Below, one piece after another: positions 54,740 to 64,000 of a DNA stretch of 64,000 nt. Source of the DNA: Ashinkailepas kermadecensis (lineage: Eukaryota; Arthropoda; Thecostraca; Neolepadidae). The notes beneath the pieces were generated by a model that saw only the letters and a list, made by a program, of their open reading frames with translations, searched no databases and was not told the origin of the DNA. The DNA is taken from positions 1 to 64,000 of the forward strand of contig JAOTOM010003967.1 in assembly GCA_034440615.1 (NCBI GenBank). The letters run 5' to 3'. The position numbers and the translations under genes were made by a program. Every line of letters begins with the position of its first letter. Within the stretch, counting starts at the first letter, position 1.

Positions 54740-55653
54740 GAATTGAGGGAGTTTTGACGATCGCTAGAGAACTGCGCACGTTAGCTGGCCGCCACTCGGC
54801 ACAGCTGATGACATCGTCTGACGATCGCACCGTGTGCCAACATTTGCCGATATCTTGTCCGGCGCCTGACCTGTGACGTCATCAGGTGGAACGGGTCGGT
54901 CCGTTCGTCGTCCAACTGACCAAGTATCGACACTCGCTCTCGCATGTGGATTCGAAGAAATTAATCGTGGGCGCGTCAGGGTGATGGGCAACCGGGCAAA
55001 CCTACTTACGTATCTCGTTAACCTTTCCATGGTGATGGAAGGTAATTAATGGAACGAAATCTGAAACGTGATTTCGGCTGTGCTACTCCCAGGCTAATTT
55101 TGGTTCGGATATTGAATGTGGTGTTCTTTTTTACCACTATGCTCTAATGAATGATGCTTATTTCGGCACTATTTTGGAACGCTCCAAAACGAGATTAAAA
55201 TGTTGACCTCATCTGATCATTGAGCTGGAGGTAGAAAAGTAGCAAATCGCACATCATTAGTATTCCAAGATACGACAGGATAGCATGGAGAGTGCTTGAA
55301 GTGCAAATATGCTGTCGTGCAAGTTCGATTGAGATTAAATGTGAACATTCTGTTTTTTGGGCGAAACAAATGATCATTAGACCGACCTGAGACCCAAACC
55401 AGTAACCCGAAATATAGTGGCTGAGCGTCAATAGCGAGATCTAATCACACACAATACGCTGCATCTTTCTCATGTATCTAGTAGTCTTCGCTTAGAAGCC
55501 CTAGTAGCTTGCAATAAGAAAGAAAGCTTGTAATAAGAGAAGGTGGCAAAGTGCCGTGCACGGGCAGAAATAGGAAGAACAGTGGAGGGGGTAGAATCTT
55601 CTCCCTGATTTATTCATCATGGATGGCTGTAGGACAAATCGAGTGCGAAGAAA
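54740..55653. other. No recognisable gene
   Basis: Unique sequence, no motif seen. Confidence 0.4.
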
Positions 55654-55884
55654 AGATGCTCAACACCCACCCGCTAATATTCTCAACACCCACCCGTTAA
55701 GATGCTCAACACCCGCCCGCTAAGATGCTCAACACCCACTCGCTAAGCTGCTCAACACCCACCAGCTACGGTGCTCAACACCCGTCCGCTAAGATGCTCA
55801 GCACCGGCCCGCTAAGATGCTCAACACCCGCCAGATAAGATGCTCACACACGTCCGCTAAGATGCTCAACACTCGCCCGCTAAG
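55654..55884. repeat. 23-bp minisatellite, about 10 units
   Basis: The consensus is GATGCTCAACACCCGCCCGC plus TAA, with scattered substitutions. Confidence 0.95.
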
Positions 55885-56904
55885 CTCAGAGATGTAACCT
55901 TCAAATGGAAGATTGAAGCTTCGAACATTTTCAGAATCCACTTTTTCGCTCTTTCTTCTCATGTATGTGATGATATCAGCACGAAAACCACGGTAAAGCA
56001 CCTTCGTAATCTAACATCACCAGTCAAAACATTTTTTGTAAAATAAAGTCGAGTGGAGTGAAAGCTGAACAAAATGACGTATTTGGTCTTCTGGCCCCGA
56101 ATCACCCAGAACAGCCGTGACCTGTGCCGTTGTCGGTCCCACCCTACTCTAATTTCTCTGGTCTCTCCATCCTACCTGACAGTTTCGCACTCTCAGCTTC
56201 CAAGATGTCAGTGTAGGGGAGGGGTCCGCTCCCCTTCCACCGCCTGTCACGAACGCAGTCACGTCCTGATGGCTGAGCTAGTTGGGCAGGCCGGGCGATT
56301 AATGCGACACGACCGCCAACACACAACACGTGCATCCTTCCGCTGGCCCTGGTTGAAACGTTGCATTCTAGGGTAACAGCAAGTGCACGCAAACGCGGTG
56401 GGAAAACAGCGCGCTCTGTGTCTGCCGACCAATTATTTCGAGCCGTGCTTGGCTGGTCGCCTTGATTGAGGCTGACTGAATACATATCCTGTGACAGGGG
56501 AGCGCCTGTTCCCAAACAAGGCACACAACTTGGTGTCATTACGCCGAACGGAACTTTTTGTCGAACAATTGTCGGCTGGCAACGCATGCCCTGCCTGTTG
56601 CCCATGCAACGCACTGAAGCGGTGGCTGAACGCGTCACTTCCTGACGCATCGAACAGGTGCCTGGTACGAGACGTGGACGGAGATCCCAAGCTCGAAGTG
56701 TCCGCGCATCGCACTAGTAATTGCGAGGTCCCGGGTGCGTGTACCGTTAGCTGCTCGAACCCGCTACTCGTCAGCGTTTCGCCGGTTGGGGGAAAGTCGA
56801 CTGCGCGATCACACACGAGGCGCGTGTGAACAGGTGTGGGTGCTCACCGAGCCGATGGTGATTCACGAGTGATTTTACACGTGCTCAGGTCAGACATCAG
56901 TGTG
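55885..56904. other. No recognisable gene
   Basis: Frames at 56144-56829 are open on both strands over the same bases (112-168 codons) without motifs. No feature is claimed. Confidence 0.4.
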
Positions 56905-57008
56905 CGGCACGGCACATCAGTGACATCAGTGACATCAGTGGCGCCACGGGTGGCGCCAATTGCCGGCACGGGTGGCGCCGGCAATGCGCCACCCGTGTCT
57001 GCGCCACG
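56905..57008. repeat. GACATCAGT and GGCGCCACCCGTG inverted-repeat cluster
   Basis: Three GACATCAGT repeats precede GGCGCCACGGGTGGCGCC, then GCCGGCACGGGTGGCGCCGGC and the inverted GCGCCACCCGTGTC. The segment can fold into alternative GC-rich hairpins. Confidence 0.8.
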
Positions 57009-57064
57009 GTTTTAGGAGGTTCGGCTTCTTTGTAATCGTGTTCAGCCTGCTGCCTTCTGGCATG

Positions 57065-57345
57065 GTGGTGCTGGGTGGGCTTGTGTGGATGGCGGCTGGA
57101 GCATGTCGTACCGTCCACCCCTGGAATAACCTCTGGTGGTGCTGGGTGGGCTTGTGTGGATGGCGGCTGGAGCATGTCGTACCGTCCACCCCTGGAATAA
57201 CCTCTGGTGGTGCTGGGTGGGCTTGTGTGGATGGCGGCTGGAGCATGTCGTACCGTCCACCCCTGGAATAACCTCTGGTGGTGCTGGGTGGGCTTGTGTG
57301 GATGGCGGCTGGAGCATGTCGTACCGTCCACCCCTGGAATAACCT
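57065..57345. repeat. 71-bp tandem repeat, four near-identical units
   Basis: Units run from GGTGGTGCTGGGTGGGCTTG through GGCGGCTGGAGCATGTCG to CCACCCCTGGAATAACCTC. The copies appear identical, so amplification is recent or the array is actively homogenised. Because 71 is not a multiple of 3, one unit is read in all three frames in turn, so the 192-194-codon frames here are artefacts. Confidence 0.97.
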
Positions 57346-57659
57346 CTGGGGGTGAATCTCATCAGCATCATTAGGCACGTGTAAAACCGCACTTCCCGGA
57401 AACCCCAGGAACACGCCCAGTGTCCCGGAAAATGCACCAAAAATGGTGTTCGCGAGTACCACTTCGGGGCGGAAAAACGCATCCAACTTGAAGTACTCCG
57501 CACACTTAGCACGTAGCACTTACCACTTAGCACAAGCGTTTGCGTGCGTGCTGCTGTTGTAGTCACAGCACAGCAACTTCGTACCAGCAACATCAAAACG
57601 CACCACACCGCTCGTCGCATGCATTGAGCATCCCGGAACGGGCTGCATCGACTGGGACG
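57346..57659. other. No recognisable gene
   Basis: Unique sequence. The - strand frame here is a continuation of the repeat-driven frames. Confidence 0.4.
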
Positions 57660-57738
57660 TGGCCCGGTCAGGTCAGGTTGACATCAGGTCAGATCAGGTC
57701 GACATCAGGTCAGGTCAGGTCGACATCGGCCCGGTCAG
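57660..57738. repeat. AGGTCAGGTCGACATC short tandem repeats
   Basis: Three to four units of about 22 bp contain AGGTCA boxes and a GTCGACATC spacer. Confidence 0.85.
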
Positions 57739-57934
57739 GAGCCTGACAGGAACTGTGACGCCGGAGACCGCACTTGCCACCTGATAAGGTGCTCGGTCAC
57801 CGTCTGCGTACTCCAGCGTAACGCCGTAATGAGCAGCCAATCAATGTGGCTGACGCTAGTGACGTCACCGTCACGGCGCGAGCATCACGCGCGCGACTGG
57901 ACCACGGCGAGTCAGCCGGACAAGGGGTGCCGCC

Positions 57935-59460
57935 GGCCCTGACCACCTCCCGCCGGCCGGTCCTGACCACCTCCCGCCGGCCCTGACCACCTCCCGCCGG
58001 TCCTGACCACCTCCCGCCGGCCGGTCCTGACCACCTCCCGCCGGTCCTGACCGCCTCCCGCCGGCCGGCCATGACCACCTCCCGCCAGTCCTGACCACCT
58101 CTCGCCGGCCCTGACCACCTCCCGCCGGCCGGTCCTGACCACCTCCCGCAAGGTCCTGACCACCTCCCGCCGGTCCTGACCACCTCCCGCCGGTCCTGAC
58201 CACCTCCCGCCGGCCGGTCCTGACCACCTCCCGCCGGTCCTGACCACCTCTCGCCGGTCCTGACCACCTCCCGCAAGGTCCTGACCACCTCCCGCCGGTC
58301 CTGACCACCTCTCGCCGGTCCTGACCACCTCTCGCCGGTCCTGACCGCCTCCCGCCGGCCGGTCCTGACCACCTCCCGCCGGCCGGTCCTGACCACCTCC
58401 CGCCTGCCGGTCCTGACCACCTCCCGCCGATCCTGACCACCTCCCGCCGGCCCTGACCACCTCCCGCCGGCCATGACCACCTCCCCGCCGGTCCTGACCG
58501 CCTCCCGCCGGCCCTGGCCGCCTCCCGCCGGCCCTGACCGCCTCCCGCCGGTCCTGACCGCCTCCCGCCGGCCCTGACCACCTCCCGCCGGTCCTGACCG
58601 CCTCCCGCCGGCCCTGACCACCTCCCGCCGGTCCTGACCGCCTCCCGCCGGCCGGTCCTGACCGCCTCCCGCCGGCCGGTCCTGACCACCTCCCGCCGGC
58701 CCTGACCACCTCCCGCCGGCCCTGACCACCTCCCGCCGGTCCTGACCGCCTCCCGCCGGCCCTGACCACCTCCCGCCGGCCGGTCCTGACCACCTCCCGC
58801 CGGTCCTGACCACCTCTCGCCGGCCATGACCACCTCCCGCCGGTCCTGACCACCTCCCGCCGGTCCTGACCACCTCCCGCCGGTCCTGACCGCCTCCCGC
58901 CGGCCGGTCCTGACCACCTCCCGCCGGCCCTGACCACCTCCCCGCCGGTCCTGACCGCCTCCCGCCGGCCGGTCCTGACCGCCTCCCACCGGCCCTGACC
59001 GCCTCCCGCCGGCCATGACCACCTCCCGCCAGTCCTGACCACCTCTCGCCGGTCCTGACCACCTCCCGCCGGCCCTGACCACCTCCCGCCGGCCATGACC
59101 ACCTCCCGCCGGTCCTGACCGCTTCCCGCCGGCCCTGACCACCTCCCGCCGGCCGGTCCTGACCACCTCCCGCCGGTCCTGACCACCTCCCGCCGGTCCT
59201 GACCGCCTCCCGCCGGCCGGTCCTGACCACCTCCCGCCGGCCCTGACCACCTCCCGCCGGTCCTGACCACCTCCCGCCGGCCGGTCCTGACCGCCTCCCG
59301 CCGGTCCTGACCGCCTCCCGCCGGTCCTGACCGCCTCCCGCCGGCCGGTCCTGACCGCCTCCCGTCGGCCGGTCCTGACCGCCTCCCGCCGGCCGGTCCT
59401 GACCACCTCCCGCCGGTCCTGACCACCTCCCGCCGGTCCTGGCCACCTCCCGCCAGGTGG
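57935..59460. repeat. 20/24-bp GC-rich minisatellite, about 70 units
   Basis: The basic unit is CCGGTCCTGACCACCTCCCG (20 bp). A 24-bp form has an added CCGG, and variants have CCCTG, CATG or CGCCTCC. On the - strand each unit gives GGCGGGAGGTGG, four short G-runs able to form a two-tetrad G-quadruplex. Mixed 20- and 24-bp steps keep several frames open for hundreds of codons. The 511-676-codon frames here are not genes. Confidence 0.97.
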
Positions 59461-59565
59461 TCCGTCGACGGCGGAGTCGTCGCTAGAAACAGCCGACGGC
59501 CGACTCCATTACGACGGTCGGCGCTGTCGTCGGGAGTAGTCGGCGTCCCGGCCGTCTTTCCCGAC

Positions 59566-59568
59566 GAC

Positions 59569-59607
<39 letters not shown>

Positions 59608-59608
59608 A
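59566..59608. repeat. (CCG)n trinucleotide repeat
   Basis: About 13 uninterrupted CCG units just beyond the G-rich minisatellite. Confidence 0.95.
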
Positions 59609-62028
59609 CGTCGCCTCTCCGTCTCCCCGGTCTAGTTGTGGCTAATGACGGCAACGAGCGGCGCCGAGCAACGCGCGTGGACGAGAAAGTGACGCGGCCG
59701 CTGCCCCCGCCCGCCCGGCTACACCGAGGTCCAAATAAACGCTGGAGACGTGTCCCGGACAGGAGACAGATGATAATATTTGCGTCTAACTCGGTGCACT
59801 GTCTGTGGTCAACTCCTATTGAGCTTAGAGTTGGAAGGGACAAAGAGGGACCGGAAGAGGGGGATGCGTGGGCGTAGAAAGGAGAACAGGAGTCTTGTCC
59901 CTGGGGGAGCATATACGGGGAGGCGAATGAAATGTACTCCATCTACTTTTCCCGACATCGCCAAAAATATGATGTAGTAAAATAGCAAAGACAAGGATGC
60001 TTGCCGAGCAAACCTAGCAAAATGATCCGACGCTTCCTTCTATTTCAGTTCCCTCCGTGATCCATCTGTATTCCCAATTGTGTATGCTAGTGGAGGCGTC
60101 AATATACAATGCGCCCGAGATTCAGATGAATAACAATACAGCGCAACTGAATGGAACTACACTTGAATTTTTGCTCCCAGTCCACTTCTCACCAAATTCT
60201 CTTCTGGCTTGGGCCAGAAAGGTTGGGCTTGGCCCAACCTTTTCAAATTATTTTGTTGTGAATACATGGAAGGGTATGGAGGGAGGGGAGGGGCACCAAC
60301 TGGTGACAGAGGTGTAACTCGATAACACAAGGCTTTACCACGCGGACAGTTTAGGTGGAGAGCAACAAAGCGCTTGATTTGTAGGGCCATTTAGTATATT
60401 GTATGTCTTCGTCTCGCTCCAAGAGGAAATTGTGTCATGCCAAGTTTACAAAGAGCGGTCAGCGTACAACACAATTACAGTCGTTTGGATGCGCTTTTGA
60501 TCAAGATTACCAATATGTTCCATGTCGAAAGTATGAACTGTTCAACAGTGAACTTGGTCATGATGGTAGCTATCCAACATTGTCCGTATAATATGATTTA
60601 ATAGGGAAACGTCACGCTTAACAGGAAGCACATACAAACCGTCAGCCCAGCTGCGAGTAGGAAGAATAACAACCACGATTCGCAACCGTCGCAGAACCAT
60701 GAGCACACACACACAAAACAACCACCCAACTACCAACCGAGTAAACCATCAGCACCGCATAGCACCGCATGGATAGACCGGTGTGGGTAGACCTGGCATT
60801 TCACCAGCAACCAGCCACGAGAAATAGGGTGATCGATGGGAGCGCCAAGGCCGCCCCGCCATCGCGTCCCTTCCGCAGAAGCGCAAGGTTGCGGGTTCGA
60901 AACCCGGTGCGGGATTTTCGCCACAAAAGCAGCGCGAAACATTGGCAGCGGGAACCGGTCGTCAAAGACGGCGCAACGGCTCTCCTGTGGAGCGGCCGCC
61001 TGCTGGAGCGGGTCCTCTGCGGTCGTGCAGGACGAGCCGACCTGGCGTCACTCGTGTCCGTTGCCGTCCCGTTGTCTGTGTCGTGCAGACGCGTCCGCCC
61101 ACCCCCTGCCGTGCACGGGACCCCTGCCGTGCACGGCTCCTCTCAGCGCGGTGCCTCACCAGACGTGGGGGCAGTCGAGCTGTCGCCCATCTGGCGCGAC
61201 ACGAGCTCACAGATCCGGCGTCGAGCAGTGCGGGCCGGAAGCGGCGGCTGTCGGTTGCCGATGGCGGTGGCAGGTGTGGGAGCGGCCGTGTTTTGTGACA
61301 CCATGTGTCCGCCGGTGGGCTCGGACAGCAATCGTTTGATTGGTGGTTATTGATATAAAAACGCTGTTAAATCATCAGCCGGCGTTAGTGATTTCACCAC
61401 GCGCCGCTACTCGAATGGGACAAGGTGTCGCCATGTGCGGGGTACGTTGTGCTGGTGTTAGGAATATGGACGGCATTAAGCACAAGATAGGTCACAATAT
61501 CTTCGTATTAGAGAACCTGTTCCCGCCACAGGGCATGACGTCATTTACGATTCGAGTCGGGCTTCATCCATAAAATAGTGAGCGGTCCGAGAATATGACT
61601 TGTCCTGAATTAAAGCGTGACCGCACGCTTATCTTAGATGTTCTCAAGATATTATTGACCTCATACGTTTACCTCATCTTTATTGGCCACCTCTTATGCG
61701 AAGAGCGAGTCACGGAGGGGAATGATCCCGCTACACTTCTTCTGTGTTTAAATTAAGACAGCAGAGGTGCATTAAAAAATCATGAGCGGATTTCACCCAC
61801 CAACGAAATGGTGGCCAGGAGGCTGCAAATATTCAATTCATGCCGTGGCCAAGTCACTTCTGAAGACCTGACCTGATGCCGTGACCTGACCTGATCTTAC
61901 ACAGTGAACCGCCGTGCTCATCGACCCACCAAGTAATACTTAATCAGCTCACCGTGGACATGACGTCGTCGGAAGGGTTCCCGGAAGGGGGGGGAGGGGG
62001 TCTCAGTCGTCGTCACAGCGGTTCATGC
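59609..62028. other. Unique sequence, partly CpG-rich; no gene recognised
   Basis: 60840-61340 is GC-rich with several open frames (up to 194 codons, 60769-61353 +). I cannot assign any of them, and three frames are open together. A perfect 11-bp hairpin with a 3-base loop lies at 60218-60242. TGCCGTGCACGG repeats are at 61106-61137. Confidence 0.4.
60882..60920 (+). repeat. tRNA-like B box with T-arm
   Basis: AGCGCAAGGTTGCGGGTTCG followed by AAACCCGGTGCGGG contains a B box (GGTTCGAAACC matches GGTTCRANNCC exactly) within a T-arm-like hairpin. There is no convincing A box or acceptor stem, so it is a SINE head or tRNA fragment at best. Confidence 0.35.
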
Positions 62029-62287
62029 ATATTGCATAATGGCATGATGATCATCATGGCATGATGATCATAATGGCATGCTGATCATCATGGTATGATG
62101 ATCATAATGACATGATGATCATAATGGCATCATGATCATAATGGAATGATGATCATAATGGCATGATGATCATAATGGCATGCTGATCATCATGGCATCA
62201 TGATCATAATGGCATGATGATCATCATGGCATCATGATCATAATGGCATGATGATCATCATGGCACCATGATCATCATGGCATCATG
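62029..62287. repeat. 17-bp palindromic repeat, about 15 units
   Basis: Units of the type AATGGCATGATGATCAT, with ATGATCAT as a self-complementary core. Variants exchange CATAATGG/CATCATGG and GATGATC/CATGATC. Confidence 0.95.
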
Positions 62288-62370
62288 CCTTTTGCCGGTA
62301 GCTGAGCTCGATAGCTCATCATCGTCATAGTTGCTGCACACGGAATATACAAGTTCGTGCTGAAATTTGC

Positions 62371-63002
<632 letters not shown>

Positions 63003-63166
63003 ATCGGTGTGAAGAGGTTGTAGTGTATGTCGGTGTGAAGAGGCAGACAGTTGCAGTGTATGTAGGTGTGAAGAGGCAGACAGTTGCAGTGCATATCGGT
63101 GGAGGGCCATAGCAGGCATCGGTGTGAAGATGCCAACAGTTGTAACGCACGTCGGCGTGAAGAGGC
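63003..63166. repeat. 33-bp minisatellite, about 5 units of mixed length
   Basis: GTGTGAAGAGGCAGACAGTT plus GCAGTGTATGT(A/C)G units (33 bp) alternate with truncated ones (23 and 26 bp). Confidence 0.88.
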
Positions 63167-63261
63167 GAGGGAGGTAGCAGCTGGGTAGAAGTCACGAGCA
63201 TTCCTAACAGAACCCCATTTGGTCGGCCCCGGACGGCGGCGGCCATATTATGATGTCCTGA

Positions 63262-63350
63262 GCCGGAACGAGCTCAGAGACGAGTTGTCAGCGTAGCAGG
63301 AACGAGCTCAGAGACGAGTTGTCAGCGTAGCAGGAACGAGCACAGAGCAT
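63262..63350. repeat. 36-bp tandem repeat, 2.5 units
   Basis: GGAACGAGCTCAGAGACGAG plus TTGTCAGCGTAGCA is repeated exactly, then again partly. Confidence 0.95.
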
Positions 63351-64000
63351 GGAATGGCCAACGAGCTCCATAGCTCTCGGAATAATAGTAAACAAATTGC
63401 TTGTATGAGGTGGGTGAAACTACTTACACTGGGCGTGGAATGGCATTAGCAATACTATGGTGTAGGCGTGAATTATAAGCGGTTAGATTATTGCAAAGAA
63501 TGGCTAGATAAACCAGTGGCGAATTATTGGCTTTTCCCTTTCGCGGTGGCAGATCATCATATAAGTGGTCCGGCATGTGGAAATGTGATCCGGGCGTTTG
63601 TCTTCAATAGTCATCCCTATTGTCTTGTCCCCCCCCCATCGAAGCCGAAAAATCAGTAATGTGAAGGCAACATGCAGGGACGAATCCAAGAAGGATACCG
63701 CGGCGTACGCTCCTCCCCCATGGAGATGTGGTTCCTTTTACTGGAAACGAACTTCGTTCCTGGACTCTCAAGTTCACTCGCTCCCGCTTGATAAAAAAAG
63801 CCGAATGCGTTCCTCTGAATAGAAAAGGCAACCCTGTGGGTGCAAAACGCGCCCACGCGGAACGTTCCTGTGCACCCTGCCACTCACCGGTCTTGATACA
63901 TTGTCCCCAGAATCCGTGGCGCTCATTCGGGGAAGTGACATTTTCCGGAGAAAAGGCGCCACTCCAGCCAAGTGCCCACGCCATCAAAATTCCTGGATCC
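63351..64000. other. Unassigned sequence at window end
   Basis: Three - strand frames overlap at 63604-63987 (up to 127 codons, for example FPVKGTTSPWG..). No family is recognised, and the region runs out of the window. It could be a dispersed repeat or exon. Confidence 0.3.

Noticed and set aside
56935..57620. Frames of 144-194 codons on the - strand
   Set aside because: Driven by the 71-bp repeat, which is read in all three frames in turn. No domain.
57797..59942. Open frames of 511, 549 and 676 codons on the - strand
   Set aside because: All three - strand frames are open over the same 20/24-bp minisatellite, and the proteins are repeats of GGRWSGPAGG-like units. Repeat artefact, not a gene.
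60769..61353. Three overlapping + frames of 118-194 codons
   Set aside because: GC-rich DNA with simultaneous open frames. No motif and no reason to choose one.

Overview
This is eukaryotic, intergenic-style DNA, almost certainly from an invertebrate animal. It has long unique AT-rich stretches, many micro- and minisatellites and several decayed non-LTR retrotransposons. There are no operons, no bacterial-type genes, no rRNA or complete tRNA, and I cannot defend any intact host protein-coding gene. The mix of CR1-clade and I-clade LINEs with abundant minisatellites would fit a chelicerate such as a tick, but nothing here fixes the species, so treat that as a guess.

Layout. Positions 1-8750 are mostly unique sequence with a 220-bp tandem duplication ending in (TA)n (2340-2790), a long foldback element (3355-4740) and a 15-bp minisatellite. 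Positions 8800-17400 are a cluster of CR1-clade LINE copies. The first is a + strand copy (8800-11246). The second is a - strand copy (11405-13795) that keeps an ORF1 esterase tail, endonuclease and RT. The third is a + strand copy (14990-17397) into which a 999-bp TTAA-flanked non-autonomous DNA element (15746-16744) has inserted. A 54-bp stub of an I-type LINE with a perfect 14-bp target duplication sits at 14831-14884. Positions 18275-18960 are an 11-bp satellite. Positions 19520-20450 carry the 5' end of an I-type LINE fused to unrelated CA-rich sequence.

Positions 23470-28722 hold an almost full-length I-clade LINE: ORF1 with three CCHC knuckles, endonuclease, RT, RNase H and a C-terminal CCHC-like domain. 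It is bounded by a probable 11-bp target duplication and inactivated by an ORF1-endonuclease deletion, frameshifts and four stops. Further I-type fragments lie at 29960-30575 (-), 38479-39590 (+) and 40383-40419, plus a 34-bp stub at 33726-33759 with a perfect 11-bp target duplication.

From 40 kb onward tandem repeats dominate: a 17-bp array (40683-41878), a 285-bp polypurine tract (42819-43103), a 34-bp satellite with higher-order structure (46965-49530), a compound 44/23/25-bp array (50564-51415), a dimeric 60-bp array (53841-54739), a perfect 71-bp array (57065-57345), a 20/24-bp G-rich array (57935-59460), (CCG)n, a 17-bp palindromic array and (TA)n.

There is no gene system here that works together. 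The coherent story is layered transposition: CR1 and I LINEs, a TTAA element nested in a CR1 copy, tiny LINE 3'-end insertions, and repeated local tandem amplification. The most interesting items are the TTAA element loaded with AGGTCA half-sites, the two LINE 'stub' insertions with intact target duplications, and the recurrence of short near-perfect hairpins in otherwise unique DNA. Identities, repeat counts and distances were judged by eye.
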